From DATEJJ01 sp039649115 (lineage in GTDB: Bacteria > Actinomycetota > Actinomycetes > Mycobacteriales > Micromonosporaceae): a stretch of DNA of 29,987 bases. Within the stretch, counting starts at the first letter, position 1, and every line of letters begins with the position of its first letter. The notes beneath the pieces are model-generated. The model was given only the letters and a program-made list of their open reading frames with translations, had not been told where the DNA came from and did not search any database. A program made the translations under genes and the position numbers. The stretch is taken from contig JBBWZQ010000132.1 in the NCBI GenBank assembly GCA_039649115.1, positions 1-29,987 of the forward strand, written 5' to 3'. Below are positions 1 to 5,937 of this stretch, in pieces.

Positions 1-102
1 GTCCTCTCCGGCCCCGTCCTCTCCAGCCCCTTCCTCCCCGCCCCCGTCCTCTCCGCCCCCGTCCTCTCCGGCCCCGTCCTCTCCAGCCCCTTCCTCCCCG
101 GC
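1..102 (+). repeat. 15-bp tandem repeat in a 60-bp higher-order unit (SSPAP linker)
   Basis: Units such as gtcctctccggcccc, gtcctctccagcccc and ttcctccccgccccc follow one another. Bases 1-39 recur almost unchanged at 61-99, so the 15-mers form a 60-bp higher-order repeat. All units are multiples of three and keep the frame of the FHA protein, giving a repetitive Ser/Pro linker. The array probably continues left of the window. Confidence 0.9.
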
Positions 103-550
103 CTTGCCGCCCGACAGCGGGCTGCCCCGCCGGAACGAGCCGGTGGCCGCCTGGCGGGTCGTGGTGACCGCCGACCGCGAGTACCACACGCGCATGCAGG
201 CCGTGGCGGTGCCCGACGCCGCGCCGGTCCAGTTCCCCGCCTTCTGCCCGGAGCGCCGCTTCGCGCTGCCCAACCAGCAGGTGCTCATCGGCCGGCGCAG
301 CCGCTCCCGCGGCATCGAGCCGGACATCGACCTGACCGGGCCGCCCGAGGACGCCGCCGTCTCGCACGCGCACGCGCTGCTGGTCGCGGTGCCCGAGGGC
401 TGGGCCGTGGTGGACCTGGACTCGGCGAACGGCACGTACGTGAACGACGGCACCGACCCGATCGAGGCGAATGTGCCGGTACCGGTGGGCGACGGGGACC
501 GCATCCACCTCGGCGCGTGGACCACAATGACCCTGCGGCTCCAGGCCTGA
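2..550 (+). CDS. FHA domain protein, C-terminal part (5' end outside window)
   Basis: The frame is open from the first bases of the window, so this is the end of a longer protein. A TTG at 104 could pass for a start but is most likely internal. The visible part begins with a Ser/Pro/Ala linker made of SSPAP-like pentapeptides (bases 2-100) and continues into a forkhead-associated domain. FHA hallmarks are the GRRSRSR strand (about 290-310), VSHAHALL with the Ser and His that contact phosphothreonine (about 358-382), and NGTYVN (about 430-447). FHA domains bind phosphothreonine peptides, usually made by Hanks-type Ser/Thr kinases. The missing N-terminus could hold a zinc-ribbon, kinase or secretion-related domain; that cannot be seen. 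It is followed by a sigma-factor gene with its own promoter, so the two need not be functionally linked. Confidence 0.85.
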   Translation, partial: SSPAPSSPAPSSPPPSSPPPSSPAPSSPAPSSPALPPDSGLPRRNEPVAAWRVVVTADREYHTRMQAVAVPDAAPVQFPAFCPERRFALPNQQVLIGRRSRSRGIEPDIDLTGPPEDAAVSHAHALLVAVPEGWAVVDLDSANGTYVNDGTDPIEANVPVPVGDGDRIHLGAWTTMTLRLQA

Positions 551-551
551 G

Positions 552-578
552 CCATCCGGCGGCGACCGCGCTCCGAAC
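552..578 (+). promoter_or_regulatory. SigK-type ECF promoter, probably autoregulatory
   Basis: CCATCC (552-557), a 15-base spacer, then CCGAAC (573-578). The hexamers resemble the -35/-10 pair known for mycobacterial SigK (CCATCC / CCGAAT). Transcription would begin near 585 and give a leader of about 40 bases to the ATG at 624. This argues against the in-frame TTG at 582 as the start. A closely similar box lies before the DUF4331 operon. Confidence 0.6.
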
Positions 579-623
579 CCCTTGGTGTCGGATGTGGACT
601 GGCGTGTCGAAAGGCTGGTGCAG

Positions 624-1226
624 ATGACTCCGCCGCGGGACAGCCCCCGCCATCTCGGCTCCGTGCCGGCGCCCGGTAGCGCCGCGCCGGAGCTCGACGA
701 CCTGCTCAGGCGGGTGGCGCGGGGCGACGAAGCGGCCTTCGGGGCGCTGTACGACCAGGTGGCTCCCCGGGTCTTCGGCCTGGTCAAGCGGGTGGTCCGG
801 GACTCGGCCCAGGCCGAGGAGGTGACCCAGGAGGCGCTGGTCGAGGTGTGGCGCACCGCCGCGCGGTACGACGCGTCCAGGGGGTCGGCCGCCGGCTGGC
901 TGTTCACGATCGCCCGCCGGCGCGCGATCGACCGGGTGCGCTCCGAGCAGGCCGCGGCCGACCGGATCCGGCGCACCGCCACCCAGGAGGTGCCCTTCGA
1001 CGAGGTGGTCGAGGAGGCCACCGCGCGGGTGGAGCAGCAGCAGGTGCGGCGGTGCCTCAAGGGCCTGACCGAGCTGCAGCGGGAGGCGATCACGATGGCC
1101 TACTACGGCGGGCACACGTATCGCGAAGTTGCCGAGCTGCTCGACACCGCGCTGCCGACGATCAAGACGCGCACGCGGGACGGGTTGATCCGGCTGCGTG
1201 ACTGTCTTGGGGTGAGCTTCGGATGA
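624..1226 (+). CDS. sigK: ECF RNA polymerase sigma factor, SigK-like
   Basis: A 200-residue group 4 sigma factor that directs RNA polymerase to a small envelope-stress-type regulon. Region 2 spans the stretch from DQVAPRVFGLV to WLFTIARRRAIDRVR, with the typical EEVTQEALVEVWR segment of region 2.2. Region 4 is at the end (LQREAITMAYYGGHTYREVAELL, then the recognition helix around TIKTRTRDGLIRLR). I chose the ATG at 624: a GAAAGG ribosome site lies about 10 bases upstream, and the candidate promoter places the transcript start near 585, after the in-frame TTG at 582. The stop overlaps the anti-sigma start in ATGA, so the pair is translationally coupled. The SigK label rests on the partner type and promoter; a SigL/SigM-like subgroup is possible, and the gene symbol is provisional. 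Confidence 0.9.
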   Translation: MTPPRDSPRHLGSVPAPGSAAPELDDLLRRVARGDEAAFGALYDQVAPRVFGLVKRVVRDSAQAEEVTQEALVEVWRTAARYDASRGSAAGWLFTIARRRAIDRVRSEQAAADRIRRTATQEVPFDEVVEEATARVEQQQVRRCLKGLTELQREAITMAYYGGHTYREVAELLDTALPTIKTRTRDGLIRLRDCLGVSFG

Positions 1227-1942
1227 GCCCCGAGGTGCACACGCTCGCCGGCGCGTACGCGCTGGACGCGGTCAACGACATCGAGCGGGCCGAGTTCGCC
1301 CGGCACATGGCGCAGTGCCCCGCCTGTGCGCAGGAGGTCGCCGAGTTGCAGGCGACCGCCGCCCGGCTGGCCGACATGGTCGCCGTGGCGCCGCCGGCCT
1401 GGATGCGCGGCGCGGTGCTGGGCCAGATCGGGCAGACCCGGCAGGTCGGGCCGTGGCGCCGCGACGCCGGGGCACCCGCCGGGCAGGCGCGGTGGCGGCG
1501 GGTGGCCGTGGCTGTCGCGGCGGCCGTGGTGGTCGCGGCCGGCGCCGGCACCTTCGCGGTGCAGGAGGAGCATCGGGTACGCGACGCGCGCGCGGCGGCG
1601 GCCGAGGCGAGCACGATCGCGGCGGTCCTGGGCGCCCGAGATGCGCGGGTGCGTTCCGAGCCGGTGACCGGCGGTGGCCAGGTGAAGGTGGTGGTCTCCG
1701 ACGCGCTGCGCGAGGGCGTCGCGGTCCTGTCCGACCTGCCCACGCTGGCCGCCGGCCACTCGTACCAGCTCTGGCTGCTGCCGCCCGGGCAAACCGTCAA
1801 CGTCGGCGTGCTGCGGTCCGGCACCGGCCGGCAGTTGTTCACCGACCGGCACGGCGCCCCCACCTTCGCCGTCTCCGAGGAGCAGGTGACCACACCGGTG
1901 ACAACGCCGGGCACGGTGGTCCAGAAGGTCCCGCTGCTGTGA
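1223..1942 (+). CDS. rskA: RskA-like transmembrane anti-sigma factor
   Basis: A 239-residue membrane protein expected to hold the neighbouring sigma factor inactive at the membrane. The N-terminal cytoplasmic zinc anti-sigma motif H-x3-C-x2-C is visible at His28, Cys32 and Cys35. One transmembrane helix spans about 93-113 (Val/Ala-rich). The extracytoplasmic part matches the RskA C-terminal domain (SYQLWLLPPG, then NVGVLRSG, and a C-terminal strand ending GTVVQKVPLL). In known SigK systems the signal leads to regulated proteolysis of RskA; that step is inferred here. The start ATG overlaps the sigma stop by four bases. The gene is followed by non-coding debris rather than an immediate target gene. 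Confidence 0.9.
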   Translation: MSPEVHTLAGAYALDAVNDIERAEFARHMAQCPACAQEVAELQATAARLADMVAVAPPAWMRGAVLGQIGQTRQVGPWRRDAGAPAGQARWRRVAVAVAAAVVVAAGAGTFAVQEEHRVRDARAAAAEASTIAAVLGARDARVRSEPVTGGGQVKVVVSDALREGVAVLSDLPTLAAGHSYQLWLLPPGQTVNVGVLRSGTGRQLFTDRHGAPTFAVSEEQVTTPVTTPGTVVQKVPLL

Positions 1943-1983
1943 TCAGCTCCGGCTCACGTGGTGCCCAGGCGCCCACGATCCGC

Positions 1984-2036
1984 CAGATCATGGTCGTTCC
2001 TACCGGCTCCAGCGTGTACAGCCGACCACGATCCAC
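1984..2036. repeat. Dispersed palindromic element, diverged copy
   Basis: The outer arms (cagatcatggtcg at 1984-1996 and cgaccacgatcc at 2023-2034) are complementary with few mismatches, and the centre contains gcgtgtac. The same blocks in the same order build a far more perfect hairpin at 9474-9527, so both look like copies of one family. Here the inner stem has decayed. The element lies just after rskA and at the end of a gene fragment read on the other strand. Confidence 0.65.
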
Positions 2037-2079
2037 TGCCGACCGTGATCGCGGCCACCCACGCGCTCTCGCGGCCGGA

Positions 2080-2279
2080 CCGTGATGCTGTCCGCGCCCT
2101 TCCAGCCGACGCCGCCCTTGAAGACCGGCCCGAGGATGTCGTCCGGGTTGATGCTGCCGCACGGCCCGGCTCCGCGCGGATCGGTCTCGTTGAACACCCG
2201 CCCAGTGATGCCGGCGTGGTTGAGCGCCCGGGTCGCGGCCACCGGGTCGACCAGGTCGTGTGCGGTGAAGGTGACGCTG
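2080..2279 (-). pseudogene. Fragment of a hypothetical actinobacterial protein
   Basis: On the minus strand, about 66 codons read as a plausible protein: VTFTAHDLVDPVAATRALN, then AGITGRVFNETDPRG, GPCGSINPDDILGPVF and WKGADSITVRP. From memory this resembles hypothetical actinobacterial proteins with a TVHDLVDPAAATAALNAAGI-type segment, but no named domain can be given. There is no start codon with a ribosome site at the right-hand end, and no recognisable N-terminal half. At the left end the frame runs into the palindromic element; the C-terminus reads more naturally after a frame change. I read it as an internal remnant of a lost gene. A short functional product is unlikely. Confidence 0.45.
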
Positions 2280-2438
2280 CCATGACCGGATCGCCCAGTC
2301 CGGGCTGGCACAGGCATCAGATCCACCGACTGCGTTTCGTCGATGCGGCTGCTGGAGCGGGGTTGATTGTGCTCTTGTGCCCAATCGACTACTACACCTT
2401 GACGCGCCAGACGGCGGGCAACCAGGATGAACGGGCGT

Positions 2439-2454
2439 CGCAACTCTCCGCAAC
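2439..2454. promoter_or_regulatory. Direct-repeat operator CGCAAC-N4-CGCAAC, upstream copy
   Basis: CGCAAC at 2439-2444 is repeated at 2449-2454, exactly ten bases later (one helical turn), and ends 21 bases before the ATG at 2476. The identical arrangement occurs at 4024-4039, directly after the regulator gene and before the next small gene. I infer a binding site for the cassette's own helix-turn-helix protein. Confidence 0.55.
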
Positions 2455-2475
2455 CAGCAGGACAGGGAGGCCGCC

Positions 2476-2676
2476 ATGTACCTGACGTTGATCGGCAAGG
2501 ACCCGGATTCCAACCCGACCGGCTCACCGACTGTCTACCGGACAGATCACGGGAGCCGGGTAGTACAGGGCTGGGTCGTCACAGACCCTGACGCGCTCGC
2601 GCACATGGACATCCCGGAGGGTGAAACGTGTGTCGAGATCCCCGACAGGATGCTTCAGTTCTTTGCCGAGAAATGA
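2476..2676 (+). CDS. Small conserved protein of the DUF6879/DUF5753 cassette
   Basis: A 66-residue acidic soluble protein (MYLTLIGKD at the N-terminus, then TVYRTDHGS, VVQGWVV and ETCVEIPDRMLQFF at the end). The ATG has a good AGGGAGG ribosome site about seven bases upstream. I do not know a named domain. From memory, short proteins of this kind commonly precede DUF6879 genes in actinomycetes, much as DUF397 proteins pair with Scr1/WhiJ-type regulators. Its end overlaps the next start (ATGA), so the two are made together. A plausible role is partner or modulator of the DUF6879 protein or regulator; this is inference from position only. Confidence 0.8.
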   Translation: MYLTLIGKDPDSNPTGSPTVYRTDHGSRVVQGWVVTDPDALAHMDIPEGETCVEIPDRMLQFFAEK

Positions 2677-3191
2677 TTTCCATAAGTGAAGCGGATTTCG
2701 GAAAGCTGCTGACCACCTTCGAGCGCTCCTCCGATCACCTGGAAATCCGCGACGCCTACGGCACGGCCGTGGAGCTGCCGCACATGGCCAGATGGGCGGC
2801 GGGGGAACCCGACGACTTGGCGTGGCTACAAGGGTGGTGCGACACGTTGCGCTGGCATCTCGCGGCCGGCAGAACTGTACGCCGCGCACGCATCGCGTCG
2901 GAGCCGCTCAGCGATTATCAGCGGTGGTCGTACAGCATCGCCCACCCGATGGTCGAGGCTGGCGAAGACATTCGCTGGGTGCCGCGCCGGCTGGTGTCGT
3001 CCATTGCCATGCCGGGCAACGACTTCTATCTGTTCGATGACCGGTTAGTGGTGTTCTTGCTGTACGCGGGCAACGGCCTGGCGGTAGACCGCGCAACTAC
3101 CACCGACCCGGCCGACATCAAGCTCTGCCGTTCGGCCTTTGACGCCGTCTGGCGGCTGGCCATCCCGCACCGTGACTACAAGCCCGTCTAG
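2673..3191 (+). CDS. DUF6879 family protein
   Basis: A 172-residue soluble protein of the DUF6879 type: FGKLLTTFERSSDHLEIRDAY near the start, then a tryptophan-rich middle (LAWLQGWCDTLRWHL), VRRARIASEPLSDYQRW and IRWVPRRLVSSI, and a C-terminal FYLFDDRLVVFLLYAG. Biochemical function is unknown. I chose the ATG at 2673, which overlaps the stop of the preceding gene; an in-frame GTG at 2628 would bury 45 bases in that gene. The 3' end overlaps the next start by 20 bases. The tight three-gene overlap (small protein, DUF6879, DUF5753 regulator) indicates one transcript. Such cassettes are common in Streptomyces and relatives, often inside integrative elements. Confidence 0.85.
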   Translation: MISISEADFGKLLTTFERSSDHLEIRDAYGTAVELPHMARWAAGEPDDLAWLQGWCDTLRWHLAAGRTVRRARIASEPLSDYQRWSYSIAHPMVEAGEDIRWVPRRLVSSIAMPGNDFYLFDDRLVVFLLYAGNGLAVDRATTTDPADIKLCRSAFDAVWRLAIPHRDYKPV

Positions 3192-4023
3192 CGCCGCCCG
3201 CCAGGCACAGGAAGCTCTGGGCGTCCGCCTCCGTGAGCTGCGCAAAGATGCCGGCTTCACGGGGCGGACGCTCGCGGCGGCAACCGGCCAGCATTTCACT
3301 CGCGTGAGCAAGATCGAGCATGGGGTACAGCCGCCAAGCGATGCCGACATCCGCGAGTGGTGCCGGGCCTGCGGCGCCGAAGACCAAATCCCGGACTTAA
3401 TCGCCACCCTGCGCGCCGTTGAATCGGCGTACCTTGAGTTTCGCCGCCAGGCCCGCTCCGGCGTGAAGCGCGTACTCGGCGCTCATACCGCTTCCCTCTA
3501 CGAACAAACCTCATTGTTTCGCATCTACGAGCACAACGTGATACCGGGATTGTTCCAGACCGCCGACTACTCGGCGGCCATGCTGTCGTTTTGGATTGAC
3601 TTCCTGGAAACACCGAACGACCTTGACCAAGCGGTGGCCGTCCGCATTGAGCGCCAGAGGGTGATTTACCAGCGGGGCAAGCGGTTTGCCGTGGTACTCG
3701 AAGAACAAGCGCTGAGGACCTGGTTTGGTGACGCCGCAACGCAAGCAGCGCAACTCGACCGGCTGTTGGCCGTGATGTCGCTGCCTAACGTCTCGGTCGG
3801 CATCGTGCCGCTGATGGTCGAGCGGGCGGCCGTGCCCTCGGCCGGCTTCTGGATATTCGACAACTCCTTGACCGCGCTGGAGACGCCGACCGCCAGCCTC
3901 GAAGTCACCCGGCCGAATGAGATCGAGTTGTACGGCCGCATGTTTGAACGGCTGCAAACCTCCGCCGTGTACGGCCCGGACGCGCGGGCGATCATCCGGC
4001 ACACGATGGACGAGTTGGCTTAG
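3172..4023 (+). CDS. XRE-type helix-turn-helix regulator with DUF5753 domain
   Basis: A 283-residue DNA-binding protein. An N-terminal Xre/HTH_31 helix-turn-helix covers about residues 17-60 (GVRLRELRKDAGFTGRTLAA, then TRVSKIEHG). A DUF5753 (Scr1/WhiJ-type) domain fills the rest, with YEHNVIPGLFQTADYSAAML, then ERQRVIYQRGKRFAVVLEEQAL and VSVGIVPLMVERAAVP. I chose the GTG at 3172 because it gives the MTTSPSS N-terminus usual for the family; a TTG at 3139 would add eleven residues and lengthen the overlap with the DUF6879 gene. It probably binds the CGCAAC-N4-CGCAAC sites on either side of the three-gene unit and so controls both itself and the following small gene. Full length, no defect seen. 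Confidence 0.9.
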   Translation: MTTSPSSAARQAQEALGVRLRELRKDAGFTGRTLAAATGQHFTRVSKIEHGVQPPSDADIREWCRACGAEDQIPDLIATLRAVESAYLEFRRQARSGVKRVLGAHTASLYEQTSLFRIYEHNVIPGLFQTADYSAAMLSFWIDFLETPNDLDQAVAVRIERQRVIYQRGKRFAVVLEEQALRTWFGDAATQAAQLDRLLAVMSLPNVSVGIVPLMVERAAVPSAGFWIFDNSLTALETPTASLEVTRPNEIELYGRMFERLQTSAVYGPDARAIIRHTMDELA

Positions 4024-4039
4024 CGCAACCTTTCGCAAC
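4024..4039. promoter_or_regulatory. Direct-repeat operator CGCAAC-N4-CGCAAC, downstream copy
   Basis: CGCAAC at 4024-4029 and 4034-4039, ten bases apart, beginning on the base after the regulator stop codon. Same geometry as 2439-2454 with a different four-base spacer (cttt versus tctc), so the hexamers rather than the whole stretch are conserved. It precedes the gene at 4113. Confidence 0.55.
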
Positions 4040-4042
4040 ACC

Positions 4043-4072
4043 ATGGACTGTCTACCGGGGCCCCTCCTACCT
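4043..4072 (+). promoter_or_regulatory. Possible vegetative promoter for the 50-aa protein gene
   Basis: TGGACT (4043-4048), an 18-base spacer and TACCTT (4067-4072) make a fair actinomycete housekeeping promoter. It sits immediately downstream of the operator and 41 bases before the next ATG. The operator would overlap the upstream face of the -35, a position compatible with activation or repression. Confidence 0.35.
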
Positions 4073-4112
4073 TCGGTGCGAAGCAGCAACGCGCTGGCCC
4101 AGGGAGGGCGGG

Positions 4113-4265
4113 ATGTTCGTCGGTGCCGTGGTGTCGGCGTTGGTGCTGGGCTTCTTGGCCGGGTTCTTCGGGTTCAAGAAGAAGGAACGTTGGTGCGAGC
4201 AATGCGGCGCGTCGACCGTCAGCCTGAAGTACCACCGCGAGCACCAGGCGGCGCGGGCGCGATGA
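4113..4265 (+). CDS. 50-aa membrane protein with CxxC motif
   Basis: A 50-codon gene starting at an ATG with a strong GGGAGG ribosome site. It has one hydrophobic segment (about residues 2-21, FVGAVVSALVLGFLAGFFGF), a KKKER basic stop-transfer patch, then WCEQCG, a CxxC that could bind zinc or cycle redox state, and a His-rich basic tail (KYHREHQ). From memory similar tiny proteins occur in actinomycete integrative elements; no function is established. It ends in ATGA, overlapping a possible next start at 4262. Confidence 0.7.
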   Translation: MFVGAVVSALVLGFLAGFFGFKKKERWCEQCGASTVSLKYHREHQAARAR

Positions 4266-4390
4266 CCCCGCCGATCAAGGTTGGCGACACCATCAAGATC
4301 GCCAAAGCAGCTGTGCGGTTGGCTGCACCAGCAAAGGTGCACTGTTCCTGTGTCGCCAGCCGTCCCCCGATGCGCCGCCGCCGTCTGTGG
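4262..4390 (+). pseudogene. Truncated cassette gene stub
   Basis: An ATG overlapping the previous stop opens a frame beginning MTPPIKVGDTIKIAKA. From memory, this start resembles short actinomycete proteins opening with a VGDTIxIAE-like segment. The similarity stops after about 16 codons; the frame then becomes Arg/Ala-rich and runs into the antisense of the permease gene. I read it as the 5' stub of a cassette gene cut by recombination near 4310-4390. It could instead be a chance frame. Confidence 0.35.
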
Positions 4391-4419
4391 CTGAGCCGAA
4401 CCTGCGACTTCGAGATTCG

Positions 4420-5937
4420 TCAGAGCGTGGCGAGGGCGCGGCCGGCGAGGCCGATGCCGACGAGCAGCACCACCGCCGCGGTACCGGTCGGGAGCACCGC
4501 GGACAGCCGGCCCGCGAGCCGGTGCGCGACGCCCTGCCGCTGCGCCAACCGGTCGCGCAGCCGGATCAGCGCGAACCCGGCCGCGGTCAGCGTGGCCGCC
4601 ATGCCGAGCCCGTACCCGAGTACCAGCAGGACGCCGAAAGCGGTGCGGCCCAGGCCGATCGCGCCGAGCAGGATGATCAGCGCGGACGGGCTGGGCACCA
4701 GGCCGCCGGCGATCCCCATGCCCACGGTGGCCAACCGGCCCGGCTTCGCGCGCTCCTGGTCATGACCGTGAGCGTCGCCGAGTCCGTGGTGGTCGTGGTC
4801 GTGGGCCTCGTCCGGGCCGTGGCTGTGGATGTGGTGCTCGTGGCTGCGGCCATGGTGCGGGTGACGGTGCTGCGCCGGGCGGCCGCGGCGGCGCAGCGCA
4901 CCCGTCAGCATCGCGATGCCCACCGTGGCTACCAGCGCGCCGCTGACCACGCCGAGCCAGCCGAGCACCGTCTCGCCGGCCACCCCCGCCACCGTGGTCA
5001 GCAGCAGGCCGAGCAGCAGGACCCCGCCGGTGTGGGTCAGCGTCACGGTCGCCCCGACGACGAGCGCGTCCCGCGGCCGGCCGGCGCGACCCGCGAGGTA
5101 CGCGGCCATCACCGTCTTGCCGTGCCCGGGCAGGGCCGCGTGCGCGGCGCCGAGCACCAGCGCGAGGAGCACCGCGAGGAGCCCGACGAGCGGTCCGAGG
5201 TGCCGGCTGCCGACCATCTGCCGCAGTGCCGACTCGGCACCGGCGGTCCACCGCACGGTGAACGACACGGGCGCCGCGGTCGCCGGTGCCGCGGCGGCGG
5301 CCGGTACACCGGCGCCGGGCCGCACCCGCAGTTGCGCTGAGCGTTCACTCAGCGGCGAGGAGAGCAGATCTCTCGGGTACGCGGTGAGCCCGTTGCTGAT
5401 GCTGCGCGCGGGTACCGGCGGGTCGACGAGGGTGACACCGTGCCCGGCCGCGGTCAGCTCGCGCCAGCCGATGCGGTCGGACCGGAATCCGTTGGCCACG
5501 TCCACCGTCGCCGGCGCGCCCAGCGGGGCGGCGGAGCGCAGCGCACAGTCCAACCGGCTCGTCTGCAGGCCGGCCGAACCGGGTGCGTACCGGAAGCCCG
5601 TGTCACCGACCGTCCATTCCAGACGGTGGCCGTCGATGCTCAGCGCGAAATGCGCCGCCAGTGCGGCACAGGTCGTCGCGGCGAACCCGGCCCGCTCGGC
5701 GTCGCTCGCGGTCCCGTCGCGGTCGGTATCCACAGTGGAGCGCTCCTGCAGCGTCGGCAGCTCCGCGATGTCCACGATCGCGGTGACCTGTACCCGGTCG
5801 CGGTAGAGGTCCAGCGCCGCCAGCTGGTTGACGGAGAAGTTGCCCAGCGGGTGGGCGGATGCGGGGTGCGCCGGTGTGGCCAGCGCGACCATCAGGCCGG
5901 CGGCCACCGCCGCGCCGATACCGAGAATCTTCCTCAT
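4420..5937 (-). CDS. NicO/HupE-like nickel/cobalt permease with EF-hand and His-rich loop
   Basis: A 505-residue membrane protein. A signal peptide ends near Ala28, giving a mature HPLGNFSVNQ start. An extracytoplasmic domain of about 230 residues carries a canonical EF-hand loop at 70-81 (DTDRDGTASDAE). A NicO/RcnA-type permease follows, with GAAHAALPGHGKTVMAAYLAG (signature HAxxPGHGK) and TVTLTHTGGVLLLG. A cytoplasmic loop around 355-392 is packed with His and Asp (HPHHGRSHEH, then HDHDHHGLGDAHGHD), a likely metal-binding segment. The role is probably uptake or efflux of Ni/Co or another divalent ion, possibly gated by the outer domain; direction cannot be told. The start overlaps the TPR stop in TGATG, so it is coupled and is the last gene of the DUF4331 operon. 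Confidence 0.85.
   Translation of the reverse strand: MRKILGIGAAVAAGLMVALATPAHPASAHPLGNFSVNQLAALDLYRDRVQVTAIVDIAELPTLQERSTVDTDRDGTASDAERAGFAATTCAALAAHFALSIDGHRLEWTVGDTGFRYAPGSAGLQTSRLDCALRSAAPLGAPATVDVANGFRSDRIGWRELTAAGHGVTLVDPPVPARSISNGLTAYPRDLLSSPLSERSAQLRVRPGAGVPAAAAAPATAAPVSFTVRWTAGAESALRQMVGSRHLGPLVGLLAVLLALVLGAAHAALPGHGKTVMAAYLAGRAGRPRDALVVGATVTLTHTGGVLLLGLLLTTVAGVAGETVLGWLGVVSGALVATVGIAMLTGALRRRGRPAQHRHPHHGRSHEHHIHSHGPDEAHDHDHHGLGDAHGHDQERAKPGRLATVGMGIAGGLVPSPSALIILLGAIGLGRTAFGVLLVLGYGLGMAATLTAAGFALIRLRDRLAQRQGVAHRLAGRLSAVLPTGTAAVVLLVGIGLAGRALATL

Larger units (their letters stand above)
1943..2475. other. Gene-poor stretch between rskA and the DUF6879 cassette
   Basis: This 533-base stretch holds the palindrome at 1984-2036, the gene fragment at 2080-2279 and the operator at 2439-2454. 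The remainder (about 2290-2430) shows no frame with convincing codon bias. A TTGATT followed by a TAC-rich segment (about 2363-2395) could be a weak promoter for the gene at 2476, but the spacing is not convincing. Confidence 0.5.
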
